Below, one piece after another: positions 32,081 to 42,723 of a stretch of DNA of 53,146 nucleotides. The first letter of the stretch is position 1. Each line of letters starts with the position of its first letter. Made by a program: the position numbers and the translations under genes. The DNA lies in NCBI GenBank assembly GCA_949282265.1, contig CASDOZ010000014.1:1-53146 (forward strand). Direction: 5' to 3'. Source of the stretch: an uncultured Bacteroidales bacterium (GTDB lineage Bacteria > Bacteroidota > Bacteroidia > Bacteroidales > Paludibacteraceae). The notes under the pieces were generated by a model that saw only the letters and a program-made list of their open reading frames with translations, was not told where the DNA came from and searched no databases.

Positions 32081-34357
32081 TCAATCGGACATGGACGAAG
32101 GACGATCCGACATGGACGTGCCTCTTTCATATTCCGGGACATCTGACATCCGGAAACGCAGTTTCATGCCTTTTTGCAAATCTTGATAATCCAAATAGTT
32201 CCGCGAATACTGTTTCCCATCCGCAACCAATTCCTTGACATACGGAGTTTTTGCACTGTTGCCGGGTGCCTCGATACTGACAGTTTTACCATTCTGCAAA
32301 TGGACACGTATGTCCTCAAACAAGGGTGAACCGACAGCATATTCGCCGCTTACCGGATTGACCGGATAAAAGCCCATGGCCGAAAAAACGAACCATGCCG
32401 ATGTCTGGCCGTTGTCTTCATCGCCGCAATAACCATCAGGTGTCGGCCGGTAAAAATCCTCCATGACACGCCGCACCCAATATTGCGTTTTCCAAGGGCA
32501 TCCGGCATAATCGTACAGGTAGATGGCGTGTTGCACCGGCTGGTTGCCATGCGCATAATTGCCGACACCCATAATCTGCATTTCGCGTATTTCATGAATG
32601 GTGAAACCGTAATAACTGTCGTCAAACACGGGCGGCAAGGCAAAAACCGAATCCAGCATGTGTACAAACACGCTGTCGCCTCCCATCAGACCAATCAATC
32701 CTTTTACATCATGGAAAACCGACCATGTATAATGCCAGCTGTTCCCTTCCGTGAACGCATCACCCCATTTGAGCGGGTTGAACGGAGCCTGGAAACTGCC
32801 ATCCGCATTCCGGCCACGCATGAGTTTATGCTGCGCATCAAACAAATTCCTGTAATTAGCCGCCCTTTCCTTGTAAACGGCTATTTTTTCCTCCGGATAC
32901 CCAATCGCTTTTCCCATCTGGTAGATGCACCAGTCATCATAAGCATATTCAAGTGTCCGTGCAGCACTTTCATTATACTTGTCGTATGGAACATAGCCCA
33001 ACGTATTGTATTCCTCCCATCCGAGACGTCCCGTCGCCTTGACCGTAGGATGATTGGCATTGGCACATGCCATCAATCCTTCAAACATGCCAAACGAATC
33101 CGATACGCCGAGACCTTTCAGGTACGCATCCGCCACAATGGAAGCCGAGTTGTTGCCTATCATGCAATCCCGATGGCCGGGACTTGCCCATTCAGGGAAA
33201 AAACCGCTCTCCTTGTACGTATTATAAAAACCTTCCTGCATTTTGGCCGCCATGTCCGGATACAACAAGTTGACCAAAGGCATCAAGCCCCGGAAAATAT
33301 CCCACGTGCCCATGTCAGTGAACATGTATCCTTGATGGACTTTGCCGTTATAAGGACTGTAATGCCAGATTTTGCCAGCGGCATCATACTCATAAAACAT
33401 ACGCGGGAACAACGTAGAACGGTACAGGCAAGAATAAAATGTCCGCACATGATCCAGATTTCCATCCCTGACTTCCACCACGCCCAACACATCATTCCAG
33501 CGTCCGCGTCCTTCCGCTTGCAAGGTTGCAAAATCTTTGCTTCCAAGTTCACGCATATTCAGGACAGCCTGTTCCATGCTTATGAACGAAGACGATGCTT
33601 TGACTGTAATAACCTCACCCCTGCATGTCTTGAAACCGACAGCAGCCATGGCATGTTCAGCCTTGACCGAATCCCCAGCCGGCAGACGAGTATCTCCATC
33701 ATAAAGCGATATTTCCGAAAACGGCCTGTCAAACTCCAACACAAAATAATTCTTGAAATTTTCCAGCACGCCGCCACTGTTCTTAGTCGTATAACCGACA
33801 ATCCTGTTTTCTTCCGGTACGACCTTTATGTATGAACCGCTGTCGAAAGCGTCAATGATTACGCGGGCCGAATCAGTGTCCGGATAAGTAATTCGAAACA
33901 TGGCACACCGTTCCGTCGGAACAAGTTCCGTTGTTACATCATAATCGGCAAGATAAACTTTATAATAATAGGGCGAAGCCGTTTCGGCCTTATGTGAGAA
34001 CCATGATGCACGGCTTTTTTCATCCGGCGGGACATTTCCAACCACCGGCATGATGGCAAACTGCCCGTAATCGTTCATCCACGGACTGGGCTGATGGGTC
34101 TGGCGGAATCCCCTGATCTTTCGGGCCGAATAGCCGTAAATCCAGCCATCGCCCATCAATCCGGTTTGCGGCGTCCAGAAGTTCATTCCCCACGGCATTC
34201 CTATGACCGGATAGGTGTTCCCGTTGGACAACGAAAAATCCGAATCGGTTCCCATAAGCACGTTCACATAATCCACATTGAACACAGTCTGCTCGGATGT
34301 TGAACAAGACAATAAACCAGACAAGACAAAAATCAACGGCAAAATCTTTTTTCTCAT
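32081..34357 (-). CDS. GH92 alpha-mannosidase lipoprotein
   Basis: The start at MRKKILPLIFVL gives a signal peptide with lipobox GLLSC and a 758-aa protein; longer in-frame starts lack a signal. Family GH92 motifs are clear: VNVLMGTDSDFSLSNGNTYPVIGMPWGMNFWTP near the N-terminus, GNNSASIVADAYLKG, a GNQPVQHAIYLYDYAG segment, and GDEDNGQTSAWFVFSAMGFYP with the catalytic acidic residues. These calcium-dependent exo-alpha-mannosidases trim host or yeast mannans; the exact linkage cannot be read here. The C-terminus ends with an odd duplicated SMSDRPSSMSD tail. No polysaccharide-utilisation genes surround it. Confidence 0.93.
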   Translation of the reverse strand: MRKKILPLIFVLSGLLSCSTSEQTVFNVDYVNVLMGTDSDFSLSNGNTYPVIGMPWGMNFWTPQTGLMGDGWIYGYSARKIRGFRQTHQPSPWMNDYGQFAIMPVVGNVPPDEKSRASWFSHKAETASPYYYKVYLADYDVTTELVPTERCAMFRITYPDTDSARVIIDAFDSGSYIKVVPEENRIVGYTTKNSGGVLENFKNYFVLEFDRPFSEISLYDGDTRLPAGDSVKAEHAMAAVGFKTCRGEVITVKASSSFISMEQAVLNMRELGSKDFATLQAEGRGRWNDVLGVVEVRDGNLDHVRTFYSCLYRSTLFPRMFYEYDAAGKIWHYSPYNGKVHQGYMFTDMGTWDIFRGLMPLVNLLYPDMAAKMQEGFYNTYKESGFFPEWASPGHRDCMIGNNSASIVADAYLKGLGVSDSFGMFEGLMACANANHPTVKATGRLGWEEYNTLGYVPYDKYNESAARTLEYAYDDWCIYQMGKAIGYPEEKIAVYKERAANYRNLFDAQHKLMRGRNADGSFQAPFNPLKWGDAFTEGNSWHYTWSVFHDVKGLIGLMGGDSVFVHMLDSVFALPPVFDDSYYGFTIHEIREMQIMGVGNYAHGNQPVQHAIYLYDYAGCPWKTQYWVRRVMEDFYRPTPDGYCGDEDNGQTSAWFVFSAMGFYPVNPVSGEYAVGSPLFEDIRVHLQNGKTVSIEAPGNSAKTPYVKELVADGKQYSRNYLDYQDLQKGMKLRFRMSDVPEYERGTSMSDRPSSMSD

Positions 34358-34486
34358 AATACACATATTCCTATTAATTAACATGTTGCTGCAACAATTG
34401 CATGGTTTCATTTTTGCGATATTTCATACGTATACGCCATATCAACTCGTTGATGGGAACCGGCCAGATACTACCAAGCAACAGTC

Positions 34487-34872
34487 TTTCCGAAGCAAGA
34501 ACAGGTTTTTCCTGCTACCTGTCCTAGATACTTGTGAAAAAAAGACCTGCACGGCGGTTCGGAAAAACGAATGTAAGGTGCGGCAATTCCGCAGCCTGTT
34601 GTCGCATAAACAGTCGTGCAAGGCGTTTCAGATAAGGTTCCATATTTCCGGCATTTTCAAATTCGCTTTTGCAAATGTACGTGTTTTTTTGTGTTTGGCA
34701 TAGAAAGGAGGGGGAGTAAAAATCGCCTGCAAAAAATGGACTTGTTTTTCTTCATGTATTGTTGCGAACAAGGGTGTGACGAGGCTACCTTGTTTAACAA
34801 ACAAAACCTTTTAGGATATACGGATTTAATACGGAGCAAATAGGACGCAAACATGGAGCAAGCGACTGTGCA
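34487..34872 (-). repeat. Inverted copy D of the addB-like promoter and 5' end
   Basis: On the minus strand it reproduces about 385 bases of 23955-24350: the GTTTGCG...CTATTTGCTCC segment, an intact -7 box TACATTTG (34672-34679), an ATG at 34643 opening MEPYLKRLARLFMRQQAAEL, and the FPNRRAGLFF region, where a small deletion breaks the frame. It ends at about residue 50 of the gene. It is a pseudogene fragment with a promoter that looks functional. Confidence 0.8.
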
Positions 34873-34907
34873 GGACTTCATACTTGAACCGCCAGTAATT
34901 GTATATC

Positions 34908-35210
34908 AACGTGAGTTCAACGAATTCAGGATAAGGCAGGCTATGTGTCAATCATTCATGAAACGATTGATACAAGGCTTTTTTGAGTAGCAGCAGTATG
35001 CGGTGATGGTACTCAAAAGGTTGACTATAAAATTATCCAAGGTTCTGTGCCTTGAATGCTCTACTTGTACCATACAAAACAATTCTGTAACTTTGTCCTC
35101 AGTGAGCATAGCGATTATGGTTTTTAATTAATTCAGTGGTATAAAAATACGATAAACAATTTTTATAATCACCATATAATCAACTGTTTATGTTACGTAT
35201 GACTCGGGTT
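34908..35210 (-). mobile_element. MITE-like element 1 (IS982-type internal deletion)
   Basis: A 303-bp element nearly repeated at 43904-44206 in the same orientation. It has imperfect terminal inverted repeats: AACGTGAGTTCAACG on the left and a CGTAT-GACTC end on the right. The minus strand encodes MLTEDKVTELFCM, the start of an IS982-like transposase. This is joined directly to a RHRTLDNFIVNLLSTITAYC segment resembling its C-terminal end, so the catalytic middle is deleted. It cannot move by itself but could be mobilised by a full-length relative. Confidence 0.7.
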
Positions 35211-35255
35211 AAAATAAGGCTATATGCTAATCATAAATAAAAATAACAATGAAGA

Positions 35256-38200
35256 ATGGCTAATAAACTAAATATATCTCAACTTGCATCAATCAAAGGA
35301 TGTACAATAGAGGAAATATATGAGCTTGCCACAAATAAAGGAGTGATACTGCCCAGTAATTCTGAATACATCCTTACGGCATCTCAACTTAATGCTATCG
35401 ACCCTAAACTTGCGTGGAATATAAAATATGGGAGGATTGTATCTACCCAAGTTGAGGACTCAGAAAAAAAGTCAGAGGAAAAAGTTGAAGTCATCTCGCC
35501 TAAAGTTTGTCATCTAATAAAGAGTGATAAAAACAATTTGCCTCCATTAAAAGTTGTAGGTAAGATAGATTTATCGCAAATTGATCTTTTGAACCTGTTA
35601 GAATCATCGACAGCTACGCCTACCCCTGTAAAAGAGTTTAGCGGCAACAATAATAGAAAAGAGAAGAAACCGAAGATTCCCGAGCGTGTAATAGGTATTA
35701 TCAAGTTCTTTGATTCATTTAAGGGTTGGGGATTTGTTATATCTGGAAGTAAAGGCATAAGCGGTAAATCAGAGGATGAAGGGCGATTGTTCAGTTTGCA
35801 TCTGACAAGTTCTGAATGGAACTCATCCTCTTCACCCAAAGATGGTGAGTGGATTATTTTTACCCCTCACAAAACTCAAAGAGGTTGGAGTGCCCTTAAT
35901 GCTGAACGCATGGAATTTAACCGAGAGACATTGCTTTTTGCAATGAAATACCGAGGAAAGTATGCTAAGATAAAAGGTACCGATAGCAAAGGCGACAGCT
36001 ACGATGAGGATATTTTATATCAAATCATACGAAAACTAGTAGAAATAAGAACTAGTTATGGCCATATTTCATATGATCAATCTAAATTTTCTGAAGTTAT
36101 TGACGTTTTCTGTGAGTTCATCGCTAATATACCAACTGAGAGACAAGAGTCAACTATAAAGCAGTTTATAGATGACCCACTCCTTGAACATCTCCTATTT
36201 CAAATTTTCACGGAAAGTGATTATTCTTCTGAAAACAACTCACATATGGCGGTCTATACGCTATACAACAAAATATTATTAAACCGAATTTTTGAAACAG
36301 GTACAATTAATGACCTTTCCAAAATACCTGACACATTTGACTTTAGCTCATACATAGAAGGCCTGACGAATCTACTGGTCACAAATGCGGAAAAAGAGCC
36401 TTCCTCTGTCGAATCATGGCTCGATGTACATAATATTCAAAACAAGCTAAATCTGGATAGGACAGATCCCAAAACTATACCATTGCGCTTGATTCTGGCT
36501 AAACTGTCGTCAGATGAAAGTTGGATAAATACCCTTAATGTAGAATGGGAAGTACTTAGAGAATATCTTAAGGAAAAACCTTCAAATGCTTATGATTTTT
36601 GTATTCATTACTTTGCCGATAAAGATGAGAACTTTATAAGAAATCATAAAGTTGCAGACTTATTAGGGGATAGCACTTTCAATGAGTGGTGTAAGGACAT
36701 GATTGATGACGAACATGCCCCTAAAATTTTCTTGCGAATCCTTATGGAATATAAGGTTGAAGGAAACCTGGACATGTGGAAGCAATATATAGAGACAGGG
36801 CATGATGTGCTTCCTTCTTACAGAATATTACGAACAGCACTTAGTAACGAGATAAAAGATAACGCAGAAAGTGTACGTGGCTTTTTCAAATCATGCCAAG
36901 ATCACGGGTTTAGTGTAGTAGACTTAATGGGTAATGATAAATGTCTTAGTGATGAAATGTATGTTGAGATGTTCGTTCAAACAGGAGATTTTGAATATCT
37001 CAATAATATGGAAGACTTTGATGCAAGCGCAACATGGGTCTCACTACAGCCGTCAGAATTTGTCGTTCAATTTATCAAATACTATGGTGCTTTAATTGAA
37101 CATGAAGAAGGCATTGAAGAAGATTCCTACATAAAATCTTTAGGCGATGATGCTGTTGTTAATGCTCTGAAATCCATTTCAGATGATGATGAACAAATTC
37201 AGTTACTTCGTTTCTTCCCCAAACAATTCGCTACAAATATCGTGTCTAGGCATTTTGCTGACACCAAACTTTTTGATTTGTATATAGGAGAACAATGGGC
37301 TGAATTGAAAAGTAAGTTGCCCTATATGGTGTTCGATTTGGAGAGTGATGGCGATTCCGTTAGAGAATTTGCCTTCCGCTCTGGCGATTACACGCATTAC
37401 TATGAAGATGAAGGCCGGTTGGGAATTCTTATAGCTGAAATCAATTTAAAGCCAATTGTGGTTGGTCATAGGGTCAAGCAGTGGGATTTGAAAGTACTGG
37501 AAAAGCATGGTAATATTTCCCCTGAATTTGTCTGGGATACACTTGAAATAGAAATACTTCTCAATCCTTGTCGATATGCATATTCGCTTCATACGGCACA
37601 TAATGCCAAAGACGATACAGAACTGACAGACCGTTTATTCTGGAATCAACTATATCGTTTATCGTTGGATGAGCAGCTGTGCACCCAACTGGCTGATTTC
37701 TTGCCGATAAATATAAAGTCAATATTAGATGAATTGCGTCAGCCAAACTTCTCTCAATTTTTCAAGAAGTCTGGCGGTACAGAAGATTCCTTCTATCAAA
37801 ATCTTCATGATATTGATGATACTCTCATTTGTAAATTAAGAGTTATTGAGGAAGAATGTGATGGAAAATCCCTTATTATTGCACCTCAAAGGCTATGGAA
37901 TAGAATTGCAGAACATTTGCCAGTATCATTCATCCGAGAAGAATCCGACATTGATTATCTACAGATTTCAGAAGAAAAACTAAAAGACAAGCCTTTGGAG
38001 AATACTTACCTTCAAACTGTATTGCTACGTTTTAGTCAAATTTCTAAGACACCAATAGTGTCCAATCTTGCTGCATACCTTAGAATCCAATATTTTAGTG
38101 ATAACATGTTGCTTGATTACCTGACTGTTGTGCCGTCTAATATAGTATGTGCAGATTTAAGGTATATCGATGCAACTCAGGGACTTCTCAATTACAATAA

Positions 38201-41200
38201 GATATACTTTGTTGGCTGCGAATTAGAAAATCGTTTGAATCAGTACACTCTGCCAACTCAACTTCGACCAGCTGATTTCTGGGGCGAAAAGAGTTCTATT
38301 CCTATGCGTCTTGGCGGTTCAAGTTTCACATATGTAACAAAAGAAGACCGGAAGTCTAAGTTGTTTGCCGAAATTCCCTCAGATGCTGCAAATGTGTGGA
38401 TAGAACGGACAAGAGATGGCAAATATATCGTAAACTATAATTTCAATTTTATAAGAAAGCTAAAAAACTTATATTCTGAACTGCACTCAGACGTTATTAT
38501 TAATAATATCGCCTGGACTCAAGAGGATGCAAACAATCGTTGTATATCACTCGTCAGGAGCGGACGTCCAAGGAAATTCGACTTCCAACAAAAGCGTGTA
38601 AACTCTACATCAAGATATCGATCAATGTATTGGATGTATCAGCTTGCATTGTTAAGTGAAGTACATTCTCATGAAAGTCGAATGCCAATCATCTACATTT
38701 TGGAGAATGACCTCGAATTAGATCAAGTCATTAAATATGCGCAGCATTTGGGCTATTATGTTCCTACGGAAGGAACACTAATTTCAAAATTGGAAAAGAT
38801 TGCTCAAAGAGCCGATGGTTTACTTGTTGTTTCAAGAGATAAATTCTTCGACATTATAGAGAAAAGACTTTATACAGCATACTGCTTTGTCTGGGATCAA
38901 ATGGCAGTCGAAAAGCATATGATGATGTGGCAGAATGAGGGAACTGTAGAAGATGGAATCTTAAGTGATGGTGTAGATGAAACTGGTATAGAATTAAAAA
39001 GTGGTTCTATAAAGGACACCTATCAGGCAATGTTGCTCTCTTTGTGGCCCATTTATCAATATTATAATCGCTTTATACAAGCGAATAATGGCTCATCCAA
39101 AATGTATATCCTTGACAGTTTCTTAGAAGACTATCATACCCTGAGCAGTATATGGAATTCAAGTACCTTAACTTCTAGTCAACTATGGAATAGTGAGAAA
39201 GAGTTTAATGATTGCTTGTCTAAAGCTCAAACTTTCTTCAAGGAAGATCTTTCTAACAATGTTCAACAAGATGCTGAAGATGTAAAAAGAGCGATGGATG
39301 TGATTTTAACGACAATGGTTCCAGAAAGGGATGGCGTGCGAAAATGGTCTGATATCCAAGAGAAAGTACTACCAGAAATCCTTAGCAAGAAGGAAAATTA
39401 TCTTATATCAATTCCAACAGGTGGAGGTAAATCTGTTCTTTTCCAAGGACCTGCCCTTTACAATGCTTCATACACGAACCGTTTGTCTTTGGTTGTCACG
39501 CCATTAAAAGCTCTTATGCAAGACCAAGTACGAGAACTTGCAGATAAAGGTTTTTACACCAATGTCGATTTTCTGAATGGAGATCGAACCTATCAAGAAA
39601 CAAGGAGTATATACAGGAAAATTAATAGCGGTGAATTAGCGTTGCTTTATGTTACTCCAGAAAGATTTCGTTCTCGTGCTTTTCTGAATGCTTTAATGAC
39701 CAGAATGATGAATGACAAAGGGTTAGAATACATGATATTCGATGAAGCCCATTGTATATCTCAATGGGGCATGGAATTCAGGCCAGAGTATTTGAATGTC
39801 ATTAATAAGTGCAAGTGCTTTTCAGAGACATTTACAGGTGGCATGTGCATTGCTATGTTCTCTGCCACTGTAACGGACATGATTTATAACCAAATCAATG
39901 AGACAGTTCCAGTAAAGAGACTTGGACAGGATAATGATAAGAAAATTTACAATCCGATTCGGAGTCACATCGGCACCTCATTTAGGCTGGTTTCCCATGA
40001 TATGAATTCTAGAATTGAAGCCATCATTGAATATATTGATGAGAATAATATTGATTTTGGTAAGAGCCGGATGCTCATTTTCTGCAAAACTCGCAGCCAG
40101 TGTGAGGAATTGGCAGCTTCTTTACCCTCACTACTTGTGAATAAAGGATTACTTCCGGATAGAGATGCTTCTGAGCGGGTGGGCTATTTCCACGCTGGAC
40201 TTGATGCCGACGATAGAGACGATGCTTATAGTCGTTTTAAGTCAGACGATGATCCAATTTATATTCTGTGTGCAACGAAGGCGTTTGGTATGGGCATGGA
40301 TATTCCCAATATTCATTATATCATTCATTTGTCACCACCAAATGTTTTAGAAGATTATTTACAGGAAGTCGGACGTGCAGGCAGGAATAAAGGCATGTAT
40401 CAGCTTGCTGGGTTTAGTGAAGACAATCCTATTCCCACCGTATGTCTTTATTCTACTGAGGATATAAAACATTCTCGTGAACAATTATTGCAAAGTATGC
40501 TCAGTTGGAATAACCTCGAAGAGATAAGAGCTGATATTCTCGATTATATATCAAATATTCAATCAATTGAGAAGACAAAAGAAATACCTGTTGTTGTTCC
40601 TAATACATTATGGTCAAGTTCTCCTTTTGATTTTGAGCATACAGATTTCAAACTCGGTGAATATTGGCTCGAACGTATGGACAGAATAAAGATGGGGTAT
40701 CTTAGTCCTGCTCATATTACCGTTACCATCCAAGAAATAAATGTTCCCAATTCACCCTTGCTCTCCTCAAAAGAGGGTATGTATGCTAAACTCATAGAAA
40801 GTTTGTTGAATATTTCAAGAGAGAAAGGTACAAACACTATCCAGATTTCACCACAGAAACTGGCTGGTGATATGTCTATTCATCCAACCAAAGTTCTAGA
40901 TTTGCTCATAAAATGTGCTAAGTATAGGTTGTTAGTCATTAATCAAGAAGTAAGGTGTCGAGTAGCAAATACTCGTAGAGATGAAGTGGCATACATGCTT
41001 ACGCACCCTTCATTGGATGTAGCTTTCCATATTATCATAAATGCGACTGAGAAACTGCTTCAAGAAAATGTAGTTAACAAAGAAAAAACGTATTTAGACA
41101 AAGAAATACGGGCTTTCATGGATACATCTTCTCTTGACCATGTTCTAAAAAAAGTTGAAAGAGAATTAGAAAATGGTCAAATGGAATCCAGGTATTACAT

Positions 41201-42659
41201 GCCATGGTACAATAAAGAAGACAGAACACGTAACATGGGGTTATCTGTTGCAAAAAATTATAAGAAAGACTTAATGGGTAAGCGTTTTAGGCAGATTTTC
41301 TCCACGTTGCTTGACATAATTCCTGATGTTAAGTGTAAGTCTTACATTGACAGGGAAGCAAAGTGTGTGAAACAGTCTATTCTTGTAGAAAAAACAACAT
41401 GGAAAGACTTCCTCCCACAATTCAAAGAAGACTGTTTACGAACCCTTACATATATATATGAAAGTCAACAGGCTAACAAAACAACTTTAAATTGGGCTGA
41501 AGCTGTTAACCATTTGGAATTGGGACAAAAGGGGTTTACCTATTTTGAAAACATTATGCGATACCTTTCAGGTATGGCCTATATTGCTTCAGATAATCTG
41601 CTTCCAACAGGAGTTGAGGTTTACACGACAGATATTTCTGAACAGGTAATCCTTGAAGAGACTAAGTCTGATAGTCGGGATTATAATGATAAATTGGCGT
41701 TTGATGAAATTTTGCAGATTCGTAATCTTAGATTATGTGTGATGGATGCCCTAACTTCTAAAGTTGGGAATAACAAGGAGGCTTTTCAGGAATTGATAAG
41801 TGCGTATTTCAGTAAAACGGATGCCAATGGTTTTATTGAATTATTGGGAAAATACTATGATGAAAACGATGAAATTTGGGGAGCTATACGAGAAACGGCA
41901 ATCAAGAATGCTGAAGAGAAAATGAAGGATAACCCTGAACAATGGGCAATATATAATGAAAACTCAAATGTAAACATCAATGTAGAGGCAGGTCCAGGTT
42001 CGGGAAAAACACATGTCTTGACAATGAGATGTGCAAAACTTATATATCGTCAAGGAGTTAATCCACGGCAGATTCTCGTTTTGGCATATAACCGGGCAGT
42101 CGTTATTGAGTTAAAATCCCGTTTAAGTAAGCTTTTTACCTCATTAGGATTGAGCCGATCTGCTAGTCAGCTTCATGTCTACACTTTTCATGGACTTGCA
42201 AAAAAAGTTTGTGGAAAAGACCAGTTGGAAGGATTGGAAATGAATGAATGGGAGGAGCAACTTTTAAGATTATTACAAAGTAATCCCGTTGAAGTGACCA
42301 AGATTTTAGGAGACATAAAGTATATACTCATCGACGAGTTTCAGGACATAACGCAAACTCGCTTGGAAGCAATGTTTGAATTGAATAAGATATATAATCA
42401 CCCTGCATTCTTTACCATTGGTGACAGAGACCAAAGTATTTACGGCTTTGAAAAAGAAGAATCTATGGATCCTGAGTATTATTACCGCCAATTACTTGAT
42501 AAGTTGGATCCAAAGACTATGAGTATGAGAACAAATTACAGGTCATTTCCAAAGATTTTGACAGAAGCCTCAAGATACTTATCTGATACTTCTAGGTTGC
42601 CTGTAGCTTGTAAAAAAAATCTGGAGGAAGAGCCTAAAGAAGCCTATACATATATATAA
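35256..42659 (+). CDS. Giant cold-shock / DEDDh exonuclease / RecQ / UvrD protein, first part
   Basis: 2467 codons. The N-terminal 60 residues form a small helical domain (NISQLASIKGCTIEEIYELA). A cold-shock-like domain follows at about 143-225 (RVIGIIKFFDSFKGWGFVIS), then a long helical region. A DEDDh 3'-5' exonuclease lies at about 688-800 with all acidic residues (VFDLESDGD, VGHRVKQWDL, HTAHNAKDDTEL). A RecQ helicase has Walker A IPTGGGKS at about 1387, DEAHCISQWG at 1496 and QEVGRAGRN at 1703. The UvrD/Rep N-terminal half has EAGPGSGKT at about 2243, LIDEFQDIT and IGDRDQSIYGF. The frame then stops at 42657; the rest continues in another frame. The gene is AT-rich and flanked by MITEs. 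Probably anti-phage or genome-maintenance. Confidence 0.88.
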   Translation: MANKLNISQLASIKGCTIEEIYELATNKGVILPSNSEYILTASQLNAIDPKLAWNIKYGRIVSTQVEDSEKKSEEKVEVISPKVCHLIKSDKNNLPPLKVVGKIDLSQIDLLNLLESSTATPTPVKEFSGNNNRKEKKPKIPERVIGIIKFFDSFKGWGFVISGSKGISGKSEDEGRLFSLHLTSSEWNSSSSPKDGEWIIFTPHKTQRGWSALNAERMEFNRETLLFAMKYRGKYAKIKGTDSKGDSYDEDILYQIIRKLVEIRTSYGHISYDQSKFSEVIDVFCEFIANIPTERQESTIKQFIDDPLLEHLLFQIFTESDYSSENNSHMAVYTLYNKILLNRIFETGTINDLSKIPDTFDFSSYIEGLTNLLVTNAEKEPSSVESWLDVHNIQNKLNLDRTDPKTIPLRLILAKLSSDESWINTLNVEWEVLREYLKEKPSNAYDFCIHYFADKDENFIRNHKVADLLGDSTFNEWCKDMIDDEHAPKIFLRILMEYKVEGNLDMWKQYIETGHDVLPSYRILRTALSNEIKDNAESVRGFFKSCQDHGFSVVDLMGNDKCLSDEMYVEMFVQTGDFEYLNNMEDFDASATWVSLQPSEFVVQFIKYYGALIEHEEGIEEDSYIKSLGDDAVVNALKSISDDDEQIQLLRFFPKQFATNIVSRHFADTKLFDLYIGEQWAELKSKLPYMVFDLESDGDSVREFAFRSGDYTHYYEDEGRLGILIAEINLKPIVVGHRVKQWDLKVLEKHGNISPEFVWDTLEIEILLNPCRYAYSLHTAHNAKDDTELTDRLFWNQLYRLSLDEQLCTQLADFLPINIKSILDELRQPNFSQFFKKSGGTEDSFYQNLHDIDDTLICKLRVIEEECDGKSLIIAPQRLWNRIAEHLPVSFIREESDIDYLQISEEKLKDKPLENTYLQTVLLRFSQISKTPIVSNLAAYLRIQYFSDNMLLDYLTVVPSNIVCADLRYIDATQGLLNYNKIYFVGCELENRLNQYTLPTQLRPADFWGEKSSIPMRLGGSSFTYVTKEDRKSKLFAEIPSDAANVWIERTRDGKYIVNYNFNFIRKLKNLYSELHSDVIINNIAWTQEDANNRCISLVRSGRPRKFDFQQKRVNSTSRYRSMYWMYQLALLSEVHSHESRMPIIYILENDLELDQVIKYAQHLGYYVPTEGTLISKLEKIAQRADGLLVVSRDKFFDIIEKRLYTAYCFVWDQMAVEKHMMMWQNEGTVEDGILSDGVDETGIELKSGSIKDTYQAMLLSLWPIYQYYNRFIQANNGSSKMYILDSFLEDYHTLSSIWNSSTLTSSQLWNSEKEFNDCLSKAQTFFKEDLSNNVQQDAEDVKRAMDVILTTMVPERDGVRKWSDIQEKVLPEILSKKENYLISIPTGGGKSVLFQGPALYNASYTNRLSLVVTPLKALMQDQVRELADKGFYTNVDFLNGDRTYQETRSIYRKINSGELALLYVTPERFRSRAFLNALMTRMMNDKGLEYMIFDEAHCISQWGMEFRPEYLNVINKCKCFSETFTGGMCIAMFSATVTDMIYNQINETVPVKRLGQDNDKKIYNPIRSHIGTSFRLVSHDMNSRIEAIIEYIDENNIDFGKSRMLIFCKTRSQCEELAASLPSLLVNKGLLPDRDASERVGYFHAGLDADDRDDAYSRFKSDDDPIYILCATKAFGMGMDIPNIHYIIHLSPPNVLEDYLQEVGRAGRNKGMYQLAGFSEDNPIPTVCLYSTEDIKHSREQLLQSMLSWNNLEEIRADILDYISNIQSIEKTKEIPVVVPNTLWSSSPFDFEHTDFKLGEYWLERMDRIKMGYLSPAHITVTIQEINVPNSPLLSSKEGMYAKLIESLLNISREKGTNTIQISPQKLAGDMSIHPTKVLDLLIKCAKYRLLVINQEVRCRVANTRRDEVAYMLTHPSLDVAFHIIINATEKLLQENVVNKEKTYLDKEIRAFMDTSSLDHVLKKVERELENGQMESRYYMPWYNKEDRTRNMGLSVAKNYKKDLMGKRFRQIFSTLLDIIPDVKCKSYIDREAKCVKQSILVEKTTWKDFLPQFKEDCLRTLTYIYESQQANKTTLNWAEAVNHLELGQKGFTYFENIMRYLSGMAYIASDNLLPTGVEVYTTDISEQVILEETKSDSRDYNDKLAFDEILQIRNLRLCVMDALTSKVGNNKEAFQELISAYFSKTDANGFIELLGKYYDENDEIWGAIRETAIKNAEEKMKDNPEQWAIYNENSNVNINVEAGPGSGKTHVLTMRCAKLIYRQGVNPRQILVLAYNRAVVIELKSRLSKLFTSLGLSRSASQLHVYTFHGLAKKVCGKDQLEGLEMNEWEEQLLRLLQSNPVEVTKILGDIKYILIDEFQDITQTRLEAMFELNKIYNHPAFFTIGDRDQSIYGFEKEESMDPEYYYRQLLDKLDPKTMSMRTNYRSFPKILTEASRYLSDTSRLPVACKKNLEEEPKEAYTYI

Positions 42660-42723
42660 TAACCAGAGGAATTGGGCAGAGGATTTCCAACATACAATTT
42701 CTTTTTTAAGACAGCATCAAATA

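Noticed and set aside
32483-33835. 450-codon open frame on the plus strand opposite the GH92 gene
   Set aside because: It lies entirely antisense to a protein with unmistakable GH92 motifs, has no recognisable domain and Arg/His/Ile-rich composition. It is a by-product of codon use.
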